From Sysuimicrobium calidum (GTDB lineage Bacteria; Sysuimicrobiota; Sysuimicrobiia; Sysuimicrobiales; Sysuimicrobiaceae), in NCBI GenBank assembly GCA_031459935.1, contig JAVKHN010000003.1, forward strand, positions 1 to 64,000: a stretch of DNA of 64,000 nt, written 5' to 3'. The first letter of the stretch is position 1; each line of letters begins with the position of its first letter. Position numbers and translations under genes: made by a program. A model generated the notes under the pieces. That model was not told the DNA's origin, made no database searches, and saw only the letters and a program-made list of their open reading frames with translations. Below are positions 25,328 to 33,475 of the stretch, in pieces.

Positions 25328-26383
25328 TCAGCCGGGCAGACGCAGGCGAAGCAGCCTCCGGGCGTTTTCCTCGAAGATCCTGCGCTTGTCCTCCAAGGAT
25401 GCCGTCATGTTCTCCACGGCCCGGATGGCCTCCCGCACGTACATGGCCCCCTCCTCCGGGCCGAAGGGCATGTCGGAGCCGAAGAGGACGTGGTCCACTC
25501 CGAAGAACGCCACCCCGCACTCCACACCCGGCACGTTGCCGAAGAGGGCTGTGTCCGCGTAGAACATCCGGAAGTACTCGTACGGCGAGCGCTTGAGCCT
25601 CCGCCGGGCCTCTACGTCTTCCGCGGAATCCGTGCGGTGGCCGATGCGGTCCAGCCCCCCCCACCCGAGTCTGCCCTCCACGTACGGGATGATTCCGCCC
25701 AGGTGGTGAGTGATGATCTTGAGGTTCGGGAGACGGTCGAAGATGCCGGAGAAGACCATTCGCGTCATGAACACCCCGGTCTCGTACGGCCAGCCCAGGG
25801 CCCACCAGATGTCGTACTTAGAGCGGGTCTCCGTGGGGTAATCCGCTTGATCCTGTCCCCGGGTGGGATGGACCCAGATGGGGAGGTCGTAGGTGGCCAT
25901 GCGCTCAAACAGGGGCAGGAACTCCGGCCGGTCCAGGGGTTTTCCGAGCACGTTGGTGAAGATCTGGACCCCGGTGGCGCCCAGCTCCTCCACCGCCCGC
26001 TCCGCCTCCCGTACTGCGGCCTCCACGTCGTCCATGGGCAAAGACGCCACGAAGCCCACGAACCGATCAGGATGCCGGTCCACCAGCGCGGCCATCCCGT
26101 CGTTCGCGAGCTCCGCCAGTTCAACGGCCTGTCCTCCTCTGGCAAGAACCTCGATGGGAGGACTCGCCAGACACAGGACCTGCACGTAGGGCTGCACCCG
26201 GTCCATCAGCCGGAATCGGGCCTCCAGATCGACCAAGGGGGTACTGTGACGCACCGGAGGCTGAAAAGGCGCAGGAATCGTGGTTTCCTCCAGGATCCGG
26301 ATGAGACGGCGGTAGAAAGCCTCCGGGTAGATGTGGGTGAAGACGTCGATCTTCAGCGCTCCCGGTGCGTCCGCCCCATCCAT
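25328..26383 (-). CDS. Amidohydrolase-2 family protein (ACMSD/decarboxylase-like)
   Basis: TIM-barrel metal hydrolase/decarboxylase family that includes ACMSD and resorcylate-type decarboxylases, about 351 residues. Visible metal-site elements: IDVFTHIYP near the N-terminus (first His of HxH is Phe, a known variant in this family), WVHPTRG, THHLGG and FGSDMPFG with the final Asp. WW and Tyr-rich segments between are typical. ATG at 26383 has a G-rich site upstream; its first 31 bases overlap the permease gene. It is the last gene of the long minus-strand run. Substrate unknown; an aromatic acid fits the context. Confidence 0.8.
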   Translation of the reverse strand: MDGADAPGALKIDVFTHIYPEAFYRRLIRILEETTIPAPFQPPVRHSTPLVDLEARFRLMDRVQPYVQVLCLASPPIEVLARGGQAVELAELANDGMAALVDRHPDRFVGFVASLPMDDVEAAVREAERAVEELGATGVQIFTNVLGKPLDRPEFLPLFERMATYDLPIWVHPTRGQDQADYPTETRSKYDIWWALGWPYETGVFMTRMVFSGIFDRLPNLKIITHHLGGIIPYVEGRLGWGGLDRIGHRTDSAEDVEARRRLKRSPYEYFRMFYADTALFGNVPGVECGVAFFGVDHVLFGSDMPFGPEEGAMYVREAIRAVENMTASLEDKRRIFEENARRLLRLRLPG

Positions 26384-28143
26384 CCGGATCCCCCCCAACG
26401 GCCCGCCGTGTACACCGCGGCCACCAGGATCAGCACCACCAGCAGGCCCAGGGCGCTCGCCTCGCCCATCCGCCCGGCGTCATAGAGCTGCCAGATGCGG
26501 ACCCCTGCCACCACGCTTTCCGGCTGGTACAGCAGCAGGGCCAGGGTGCTCTCCCGGTAGTGGGCCACGAAGTGCAGCAACCACCCGCCCAGGATTCCCG
26601 GCAGGATCACGGGGAAAAGAACCCGCCGCAGGACCGCGGCCCCGCTCGCGCCACACACCCAGGCCGCCTCCTCCAGCTCCCTGCTCACCTGCATCACCGC
26701 GGCCCGGGCCGAGCGACTGACCACGCCCGTCCGCGCCGCGTACACGAGCCCCAGCATCCACACGGTCCCGTATAGCCCCCTTCCCACCCAGAGGTACAGC
26801 AGCATGGCCGCCAGCCCCAAAACCACGGAGGGCAGCGTGACGGAGGAGAGCAGGAGGTAGTCCATGCCGCTCCACACCCGGCCTCCCCGACGCACGTCCA
26901 GCCACGCCACCGCAACGCCCAGCCCCATGGCCAGGGTGGCGCCGAGGCCGCTTGCCACGGCACTGTTTGCCAGGGCCTTCCACGTGGTCTCCTCCCTGAG
27001 CACCTGACCCCAGGCCCCCGGATTCCACCCGCCGAGCCGCTCAAAGCCGCTGCTGAATGCTTCCGGGAAGCCGCTCATGATCCCCAGGAGGACGACGGGG
27101 CCGATCGCGAGCAGCGCGGAGAGCGTGCCGAGGTAAGCCACGCCCAGCCCCTGCCCCACAGATCCCAGCGCCACGCCACCTCCCTGGAATCCCTTCCCGC
27201 CGATGGTGGTGTACCGCTCGCCTGCTCCCATCCACCGTCGTAAGCCGGCGAGGGCCACGAACCCCAGGGCCAGCCCCGGAACCGCGAGGGCCGCCACCTT
27301 CCCGTACTCCGGAAGCGCGGAGATGGAATGCACGGCAAAGTATAGGGTGCTGCTGTAGACCCGCACCCCCGCGGGAGCGCCGAGCAGCAGCGGGATCTCG
27401 AAGCTCTCCAGGGCGATGAGGGCGGAGAGGATCCCGGCAGCGCCGATGGCGGGGCGGAGGAGCGGCCAGACGATCCTGCGCAGCGCGCCGGGAACGGTGG
27501 CACCGGAAACCCATGCGGCCTCCTCCAGGCGCACATCCAGTCCCCGCAGCGCTCCGGAGATCAGGATGAAGGTCAGGGGCACGAGACCCAATCCCTGGGC
27601 CATCACCATCCCCGGCAGGCTGAAGGCGTTGAGGACGCCTCCGGAGAAGCCGAGTTTCCGGAAAAGCACGTTCACGAGGCCGGTCCCCGGGGCGAAGAGG
27701 AGGATCCAGCTGATGCTCTGCACCACGGGTGGAACCATCAGGGGCGCCACCAGGAGCGCATAGAAGAGCCGGCGGCCGGGCACGTTCGAGCGCTCCACAA
27801 GCCAGGCAGCGCTCCCGCCCACCAGAAGCGCCACGGCCGTAGTCCCTGCCACGTACACGAGGGTGTTCCCTAGCATCCGGCCGTAGCCCGGGCCGCCGCC
27901 CAGAAGTTCCCAGTAGTTCTCCAGGCCCCACCGGGCCGACCGCTCAAAGGGCAGGACGTTGCTGCCGACCCGCAGGCTGCTCAAGACCAGGGTCAGAAGC
28001 GGCACGAGGAGGAGCCAGGCGGCCACGAGGACGACGAGGCTTTCAAAGGCCCTGCGGCCGAGCGCCTCCGCAAATCCCTCCGCCCGGGCCGGGCCAGCGA
28101 GCCCGGGTGCCAGCTCCTCCCGTGCGTAGACCCTCGGCTGCAC
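26353..28143 (-). CDS. Fused two-domain ABC permease (iron/AfuB-type), no ATPase partner nearby
   Basis: 596-residue membrane protein with two binding-protein-dependent permease domains in tandem, about twelve membrane segments. Each half carries an EAA loop: EEAAWVSGATVPGALRRIV in the first and EEAAWVCGASGAAVLRRVL in the second. The fused layout is that of the FbpB/AfuB and thiamine-type importers. The start is uncertain; the second of two tandem GTGs (28143) has GGGAG six bases upstream. It lies directly behind one binding-protein gene. No ATP-binding subunit of this family is encoded anywhere in the window. Confidence 0.85.
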   Translation of the reverse strand: MQPRVYAREELAPGLAGPARAEGFAEALGRRAFESLVVLVAAWLLLVPLLTLVLSSLRVGSNVLPFERSARWGLENYWELLGGGPGYGRMLGNTLVYVAGTTAVALLVGGSAAWLVERSNVPGRRLFYALLVAPLMVPPVVQSISWILLFAPGTGLVNVLFRKLGFSGGVLNAFSLPGMVMAQGLGLVPLTFILISGALRGLDVRLEEAAWVSGATVPGALRRIVWPLLRPAIGAAGILSALIALESFEIPLLLGAPAGVRVYSSTLYFAVHSISALPEYGKVAALAVPGLALGFVALAGLRRWMGAGERYTTIGGKGFQGGGVALGSVGQGLGVAYLGTLSALLAIGPVVLLGIMSGFPEAFSSGFERLGGWNPGAWGQVLREETTWKALANSAVASGLGATLAMGLGVAVAWLDVRRGGRVWSGMDYLLLSSVTLPSVVLGLAAMLLYLWVGRGLYGTVWMLGLVYAARTGVVSRSARAAVMQVSRELEEAAWVCGASGAAVLRRVLFPVILPGILGGWLLHFVAHYRESTLALLLYQPESVVAGVRIWQLYDAGRMGEASALGLLVVLILVAAVYTAGRWGGSGWMGRTHRER

Positions 28144-28174
28144 CACCCGCTCCCGCAGGGAATCGCCCTTCGGG

Positions 28175-29203
28175 CTACCGCTCCTCCCCGAGGACGATCC
28201 GGCGGATGCGCTCGAAGAGCTCCACCCGACGCAGCGCGCGCCGCTCATCCTCGAGGACGATGCGGATGCCGCGCTGATCGTAGCGCTTGCGGATGAACGA
28301 GCCGCTTCCCGGAGCCACGTCCCAGAAGCCCTCCCGCTCGAGGGCTGCCCGGCCCTCCCGGGTCATGTACCAGAGGGCGAACAGCCTCGCGGCCTCGGGG
28401 TGCGGGGCCCCGCTGAGGATGGCCACGGCGAACTGGGAGGCGTACGTCACGGGTCCCACAGGAACCCACTCCAGGGTAACCCCCGCCTGCTTGCGCTGTT
28501 CCACCTGATGGGCGAAGGCACCCACCCACAGGTCCCGGTCTCCCCGCAGGACGAGCTGCTCCACCGTCGCCGGCTGCGGCACCACCGCGAGCCCCCCGTC
28601 CCGCAGCCGGCGCGCGTACTGAGTGGCCCACTCCTCTCCCCGAAGCACGCCGAGGGCCGCGATCCAGTTGCCCACCGCGATGGCATCTCCCACCAACCGG
28701 TTGCGCCACCGTTCCTGCAGCAGCTCCTCCCAGGTGCGCGGGAGCTCCTCCGGTCGGACCCGCCCCGGGCGATACGCCACCGCATACACCCCGCTGAGGA
28801 GCCGGAGGCCGTACCCGTCCAGGGTGAGCACGCCCACCGGGATCCCGTAGGGAGCCAGATCCTCCCGGGCGACGAAGGGGCGCAGAAGGCCCCGGCCGCG
28901 GACCACGCTGAGGCCCGGCAGGCTCCAGAGGAGCACGTCGTAGCTCCGTCGCCCCGCGATGGCTTCCGCCGTCACGCGCCCGGGCGCGTTGGGATCAAGC
29001 ACAAGCCGCACCGGAACTCCCGGATTCCCTTCCTCGAACCGTACCTTGAGCGGTTCCCCGAGCTGAGGGACACTCGTGAGCAGCACCACACCCCCTTCTC
29101 TTCGGGCCCGCTCCCGAAGCGCCTGCAGCACGTCCGCGGCCTGGGGGGCCGCGCTCTGCGCAACGAGGAAGACCCCCACCAGTACGCCCAGCCACTTCTG
29201 CAT
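28175..29203 (-). CDS. ABC transporter extracellular substrate-binding protein (second of two)
   Basis: 342-residue protein with a signal peptide (hydrophobic 5-20, ending AAPQAAD), of the type II binding-protein class used by iron/spermidine-type importers. The mid-section EELPRTWEELLQERWRNRLV is the typical FbpA-like motif, and ALWYMTREGRAALEREG near the end is a conserved C-terminal pattern. It is clearly paralogous to the product of 29942-30997 (both contain a YDV/FDV-LLWSLPGL segment). ATG at 29203 has GGGAGG upstream. It is followed closely by the fused permease. Confidence 0.85.
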   Translation of the reverse strand: MQKWLGVLVGVFLVAQSAAPQAADVLQALRERARREGGVVLLTSVPQLGEPLKVRFEEGNPGVPVRLVLDPNAPGRVTAEAIAGRRSYDVLLWSLPGLSVVRGRGLLRPFVAREDLAPYGIPVGVLTLDGYGLRLLSGVYAVAYRPGRVRPEELPRTWEELLQERWRNRLVGDAIAVGNWIAALGVLRGEEWATQYARRLRDGGLAVVPQPATVEQLVLRGDRDLWVGAFAHQVEQRKQAGVTLEWVPVGPVTYASQFAVAILSGAPHPEAARLFALWYMTREGRAALEREGFWDVAPGSGSFIRKRYDQRGIRIVLEDERRALRRVELFERIRRIVLGEER

Positions 29204-29239
29204 GCTCGCCTCCCTGACGTCCTGAGCTCCGGCTTCCCG

Positions 29240-29905
29240 CTACGGTACAGGGACCTTCTGTCCGGTCACCGGATGCGGGTAGTGGAAGGGGACCACGTAG
29301 GGCTCTGGCCACATCCTGGGCGGATCCGCCATGAGCACGTCAGGGCCGTAGGGATCCTCTGGGTAGGTGCTGGTGAACACGAACACGGGTGGATCCGGCC
29401 ACTGTGCCCACCCCTTCTCGTAGTTCGCGATCCAGTACGGCCGGTAATCGAGCACCTTGATCTTCCAGATCCCGTTCTCCTTCACGTACTCGTTCTCGTA
29501 CACGCCTCCTTCCCACCACTGCCGCCGCACCTGCTCCGCTCTGTCAGACGGCGTGCTCTCGTGCCGGCCGCCCTGCAGGAAGCACCGGAACCGTCCCCAC
29601 GCCCGGCCCGTCTCCACGTCCACGTCGATCACATCCTGCACGATGATGTGGTCCAGCAGCACCCCGTACTGCGGCCCGTTCTTCCCGCCTCCGAACCGCT
29701 CCCGGAACCGGCCCAGGTAGAGCCGGCGGGCACCCTCCTTTCCCAGAAACCGCCCGCCCAGAAACCGCACCTCGCACTCGTCCGCGAAGAGGGCCACCAC
29801 CTCCTCATACAGGCACTTGTCCAGGTAGTACCCGTACACGTTCTGGAGGCGGCGCACCGCCTCGATGTCCTCCAGCCGCTGGATGCGCTTTTCCAGGTCT
29901 CCCAT
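29240..29905 (-). CDS. NTF2-like (SnoaL-type) protein
   Basis: 221-residue protein whose N-terminal part matches the SnoaL/NTF2-like cone fold: LEKRIQRLEDIEAVRRLQNVY starting the first helix, then YGYYLDKCLYEEVVALFADE, with an F-L-G-G-R-F-L-G-K strand-loop. The C-terminal third is unusually rich in Trp, Tyr and Pro and not recognised. Members act as small-molecule isomerases, hydratases or ring-hydroxylase-associated proteins. ATG at 29905 has GGAGGG eight bases upstream. It sits between two paralogous binding-protein genes, suggesting a ligand-related step; the reaction is unknown. Confidence 0.7.
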   Translation of the reverse strand: MGDLEKRIQRLEDIEAVRRLQNVYGYYLDKCLYEEVVALFADECEVRFLGGRFLGKEGARRLYLGRFRERFGGGKNGPQYGVLLDHIIVQDVIDVDVETGRAWGRFRCFLQGGRHESTPSDRAEQVRRQWWEGGVYENEYVKENGIWKIKVLDYRPYWIANYEKGWAQWPDPPVFVFTSTYPEDPYGPDVLMADPPRMWPEPYVVPFHYPHPVTGQKVPVP

Positions 29906-29941
29906 CCCGTCTTCCCTCCACACAGATGTCTGGAGCGTATC

Positions 29942-30997
29942 CTAGGGCACCCGTCCCTGGAGGATGGCCCGCACGCGTTCCGCGAGGGCCACCCGTTTCC
30001 GGGCCGCCTCCACGTTTTCCACGAATGGCTTCAGCCGGGCCTGCGTCAGCGCGCGTCCCAGAATCCCTCGAGGGTCCGCGGCATCCGACATGAACACCGT
30101 CTCCCGTTCCAGGCGCCGCTTCCCCTCCTCCCCCGCCATCCACATGGCCACGCACCGGGCCACCGCGCTCTGCACCCGTCCCCGCAACACGGAGACCGCG
30201 ATGACGGAGCCGTACGTGGGCCGCACGGGGGCCCATTCGACGGGCTCTCCGAACCTCTCCCGCCGTTCCAGGATCTCCCCGACGCCCGACCACCACAGGT
30301 CCCGCTCGCCCCGGAGGATCATCTGGATGGCGGTGAGTGGATTGGGCACCACCGTGATGCGCACCTCATCCCGCAGCCTGCGCGCGAACCGCTCCATCCA
30401 GGCCTCTCCCAGCAGGAGCCCGAGCCCGGCGATGCTGTTCTCCACCAGGCCCACGTTGCCCACCACCCGACCCGCCCATCGCGGCTGGATCATCTCATCC
30501 CAGGTCTTCGGCACCTCCTCCGGACGGATCCGCTGCCGGTTGTACCCAAGGCCGTAGACCGTGGTGTAGACGCGTAGAATCCGGTTCCCCAGCAGACGGC
30601 CCCCCGCCGGCACCCGGAGCGCGTTCAGCTCCACGGGCGGAAGATCCGCCAGCAGTCCCCGCTCCGCCAGCACGAGCAGCCCCGGCAGGCTCCAGAGCAT
30701 CACGTCAAACCCCCACCGTCCCGCCTCCGCCTCCGTGATCACCCGGGTGGGTCCCGCGAGATCGGCCACCGCCTCCACCCGGAGGCCCGGAAGTCCGGCC
30801 TCCAGCACCTTCGCCACGGGTTCTGCCACCAGCGGGACCAGCGTGAGGAGGCGTACCCTCTCCCCTTGTCCTTCCTGACAGGGAGATGGCACCGCCGCTT
30901 CGGAATTCCCTCCCCACCCTCCCGCGAGCAACCCGGCTCCGAGGAGTGCTGCAAGGGCCAGACCACTCCACCACGGGGCCATTTCCCGTCCGAGCAT
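29942..30997 (-). CDS. ABC transporter extracellular substrate-binding protein (first of two)
   Basis: 351-residue paralogue of the 28175-29203 product, also of the iron/AfuA-type class. A signal peptide is visible (hydrophobic 10-30) followed by a Cys at about 40 in PSPCQEG; no clear lipobox. FDVMLWSLPGLLVLAERGLL and RPEEVPKTWDEMIQPRWAGR align with its paralogue. ATG at 30997 has GGAGGGAGG upstream. The upstream oxygenase gene ends 53 bases away. With one permease shared, the two may give different ligand specificities. Confidence 0.85.
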   Translation of the reverse strand: MLGREMAPWWSGLALAALLGAGLLAGGWGGNSEAAVPSPCQEGQGERVRLLTLVPLVAEPVAKVLEAGLPGLRVEAVADLAGPTRVITEAEAGRWGFDVMLWSLPGLLVLAERGLLADLPPVELNALRVPAGGRLLGNRILRVYTTVYGLGYNRQRIRPEEVPKTWDEMIQPRWAGRVVGNVGLVENSIAGLGLLLGEAWMERFARRLRDEVRITVVPNPLTAIQMILRGERDLWWSGVGEILERRERFGEPVEWAPVRPTYGSVIAVSVLRGRVQSAVARCVAMWMAGEEGKRRLERETVFMSDAADPRGILGRALTQARLKPFVENVEAARKRVALAERVRAILQGRVP

Positions 30998-31050
30998 GAT
31001 CCTCCCTCCCCTCGCCTTTTCGCCGTAAGCCCCCCAGCGGCCTCAGGCCC

Positions 31051-32532
31051 TCAATCCCAGCTGCGATCCTCCTCGAAGCCCGGGATGCGCTCCGCGGGGA
31101 CCCAGCTGCCGTGAAGGCCGGGACGGAGCTTGATGGGCAGTCGGACCACCGCCACGGGGCCCTCCGCCACCGCCAGGGCGTCGAAGATGAGCAGGTCAGA
31201 CCGCCGCTCGTCGTAGCGGTTTGCGATGGCGAGGAGGTACCCATCCCCTTCCACCACGCTGCCCGGCCGTGGAACAAAGGTGGGCTCCTGGAGCGACGAG
31301 GTGGGGCCTACAAACCACCGCTCGTGGCGCCCCGTCTGCAGGTCCACGTGCCCCAGGCAGTTGAACTGGAAGCCGGAGGCGGAACGCAGGGCCGGATGCG
31401 CGGGAAGGTCGGTGTCCTGCACCAAAAGGTATCCGTGCCGGTAGGGCTCCATGAGGTACCGCTCGTCCACCCGCGGAAACTCCCCGATGAACTTGGACAT
31501 CTCGATGCTCTCGAACCCGTCCCGGGAGCTCTCCGCGTCCACCACCCACCGGGTGAGCCGCGGGGTGGCCCTGGTGCGGTCGAAGCCGCCTCCGTGGATG
31601 TCGGGGAAGAAGGGGAAGAGGTTCCCGGGGGCCACGGGGGTGTCGATGTAGATGCGGCTGCCCTCGTTGAAGGCGTTCATGATGTGGGAGGCAAACTGGT
31701 TGGGTCCCTTGAACCAGCGGACGTCCTCGCCCGTCCCGTACCGCGGGAGGACGCCCAGGTAGACCTCCCGCGTGCTGTCCCAGGCGAAGGTCGACAGCCC
31801 CCGCCTGGCCCGATCCATGTCGTACAGGATGGGGACAATGGGGAAGATCACGTAGTCCCGGGTCACCGCGAAGTCGTGAACCATGGAGGCGTACGGTGCC
31901 CGCAACCAGGCCTCGTGGACGATGCGACCCTCCGGACTGACGACGTAGTAGGCGATGTCCGGGGTACCGTAGCCCGTTGCGGAGTAGGCAAAGGCGATCA
32001 TCTCCCCCGTCTGCGGATCGATCTTCGGATGGGCCGTGAAGGTCTTGCTGGTGAGCTGGCCATCGAAATCGTAGTAGCCATAGGTCTTCAGGGTGAGAGG
32101 ATCCAGGAGCACGGGAGGGCTGTCCTCCTTGAGGGCATACAGACGCCCCGCGTGGTACACCACGTGGGTGTTGGCCGTTCCCCGCCGCAGGCCCCTTACG
32201 GACTCGTCGTCGAAGTAGGGATTCCGGTACAGCCCGAACAGAGCCCGCCGGGCCTGCCGCTCCGCCACAAACTTCTCCGTCCGCACGTACCGGCACCGGA
32301 AGTCCACGTGGCCATCCTGGAACCGGAACATGCTCACGATCCCGTCCCCGTTGAAGTAGATGTCCTCTCCCAGGAGAGGCGGATACTGGGGATCGGGCCG
32401 TACGTGGTAGTAGATTCCCCGCAGCTCCTTCGGCACCTCACCCTCCAGGACCTCTAGGTCGTAGATGTCCGCCTCGATGCGGTCCGGGGTGTTGAATCCG
32501 GTATAGATGGGGAGTTCCGGGAACCGCCGCAT
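31051..32532 (-). CDS. Carotenoid/stilbene cleavage oxygenase (RPE65-CCD family)
   Basis: 493-residue seven-bladed propeller Fe(II) dioxygenase. All four iron-binding histidines are in place: H168 (TFTAHPKID), H219 (MVHDFAVT), H283 (ASHIMNAF) and H474 (GLHGSWVP). No signal peptide. The family cleaves C=C bonds of carotenoids, apocarotenoids or lignin-derived stilbenes. The bacterial lignostilbene group has similar length, and the aromatic-CoA genes upstream favour a stilbene/phenylpropanoid substrate, but this is inference. It lies 179 bases behind the crp gene, with a palindrome and candidate promoter in between. Confidence 0.9.
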   Translation of the reverse strand: MRRFPELPIYTGFNTPDRIEADIYDLEVLEGEVPKELRGIYYHVRPDPQYPPLLGEDIYFNGDGIVSMFRFQDGHVDFRCRYVRTEKFVAERQARRALFGLYRNPYFDDESVRGLRRGTANTHVVYHAGRLYALKEDSPPVLLDPLTLKTYGYYDFDGQLTSKTFTAHPKIDPQTGEMIAFAYSATGYGTPDIAYYVVSPEGRIVHEAWLRAPYASMVHDFAVTRDYVIFPIVPILYDMDRARRGLSTFAWDSTREVYLGVLPRYGTGEDVRWFKGPNQFASHIMNAFNEGSRIYIDTPVAPGNLFPFFPDIHGGGFDRTRATPRLTRWVVDAESSRDGFESIEMSKFIGEFPRVDERYLMEPYRHGYLLVQDTDLPAHPALRSASGFQFNCLGHVDLQTGRHERWFVGPTSSLQEPTFVPRPGSVVEGDGYLLAIANRYDERRSDLLIFDALAVAEGPVAVVRLPIKLRPGLHGSWVPAERIPGFEEDRSWD

Positions 32533-32636
32533 GGATCGCCCACCTCCCTCCGCTCAGGATCTCCGGCAGCGGGGCTTCCGCATCATGGGACCCCACCGCG
32601 CGCCGGAGGTCCGGGATGACGCCTCTTCCGGGGTGC

Positions 32637-32665
32637 AGGGTAAGGGGCCAGGGGGATCCTCTCAA
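32637..32665 (-). promoter_or_regulatory. Candidate promoter of the carotenoid oxygenase operon
   Basis: On the minus strand, TTGAGA (32665-32660, five of six) and TACCCT (32642-32637, three of six) are separated by 17 bases. The predicted start near 32630 places the palindrome at 32688-32700 about 64 bases upstream, a class I Crp-type activation distance. The weak -10 fits an activator-dependent promoter, but all of this is prediction. Confidence 0.3.
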
Positions 32666-32687
32666 GCCAGGATTTGTCTGTCCGGAA

Positions 32688-32700
32688 GTCAAAATTTGAC
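32688..32700. promoter_or_regulatory. Perfect palindrome GTCAAAATTTGAC between crp and oxygenase genes
   Basis: Six-base perfect inverted repeat (GTCAAA / TTTGAC) around one central A, 11 bases beyond the crp stop codon. It is strikingly AT-rich for this genome. No U-tract follows, so it is not a good terminator. An operator, possibly for the adjacent Crp-family regulator, is the best reading. Confidence 0.4.
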
Positions 32701-32711
32701 CGAGCGGGTGT

Positions 32712-33431
32712 TCAGACCGCGGAGGTCTCCACCATGTGGCGCAGCCCCTCCGCGTCCTTGACGAGGATCCGGGATCGGGACAGCGCGATGAGGTCCCGAG
32801 CGCACAGGGCCCGGAGGGCCTTGGCCACCGTGGGGCGGGAGAGGCCGGTGGCGCAGGCGATCTCCCGATGCGACAGGCGCAGGGCGGGCAAACCCTCCGC
32901 GCACGGCACCTCCCGGTACGCCATCAGGTCCAGGAGCAGCTGCGCCACCGCCACCTGGGCCGCATGGAACGTCAACGCGTACAACCGGTGGGTCAGGGCG
33001 CACACCTTCTGTGCCAAGCTCTCCATCAACAGCCAGCACGCTTGCGGGTGGCAAAGCATGCGGGGGAGCTCCGCGACAGGAATCACGTAGAGCCGGCTCG
33101 CCTCCTGGGTCACCGCGGAGACCCCGTAGGTGGTCCCCCGGATGGCGCCCGCATCTCCCACGAAATGACCGGCCCCCAGCACGCCGACCAGGTGCTCTTC
33201 CCCCAGCTCGTCCAGGTAGCACAGCCGCACGGATCCGTCCGCGATGAGGTAGAGCCGGTCCGCGGGATCTCCCTGGGTAAAGAGGACGCTGCGGGGTGGG
33301 TAGGCCACAAGGCGAAAATCCTCAAAGGGGAAGGGGCTCTCCCCGGTCTGGAGGCGATCCGAAGGGGCAGAAGACTGGGCCCGCACCACGGGCGACCCCC
33401 GTCCACCTGTGGGCCCTCCGGGAGCAAGCAC
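32712..33431 (-). CDS. Crp/Fnr-family transcriptional regulator
   Basis: About 239 residues: an N-terminal cyclic-nucleotide-binding-type beta-roll (about 35-150, including FTQGDPADRLYLIADGSVRL), a dimerisation helix (about 135-170) and a C-terminal winged HTH with LSHREIACATGLSRPTVAKAL at about 186-206. No Fnr-type N-terminal Cys cluster is visible. Of several tandem GTG starts, 33431 has GGGAGGG six bases upstream. It sits inside the aromatic-CoA/transport run, so it is a good candidate for its regulator. The effector is unknown. Confidence 0.85.
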   Translation of the reverse strand: MLAPGGPTGGRGSPVVRAQSSAPSDRLQTGESPFPFEDFRLVAYPPRSVLFTQGDPADRLYLIADGSVRLCYLDELGEEHLVGVLGAGHFVGDAGAIRGTTYGVSAVTQEASRLYVIPVAELPRMLCHPQACWLLMESLAQKVCALTHRLYALTFHAAQVAVAQLLLDLMAYREVPCAEGLPALRLSHREIACATGLSRPTVAKALRALCARDLIALSRSRILVKDAEGLRHMVETSAV

Positions 33432-33475
33432 CACCGTCCCTCCCCCCTCAGGAAACGAAAGATTGTGGACTCTTG

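Noticed and set aside
28400..30577. 725-codon plus-strand frame opposite the binding-protein genes
   Set aside because: Antisense shadow; both binding proteins opposite have signal peptides, ribosome-binding sites and family motifs.
32688..32700. Palindrome after crp as an intrinsic terminator
   Set aside because: The stem is AT-rich and short, and no U-tract follows in either direction; an operator fits better.
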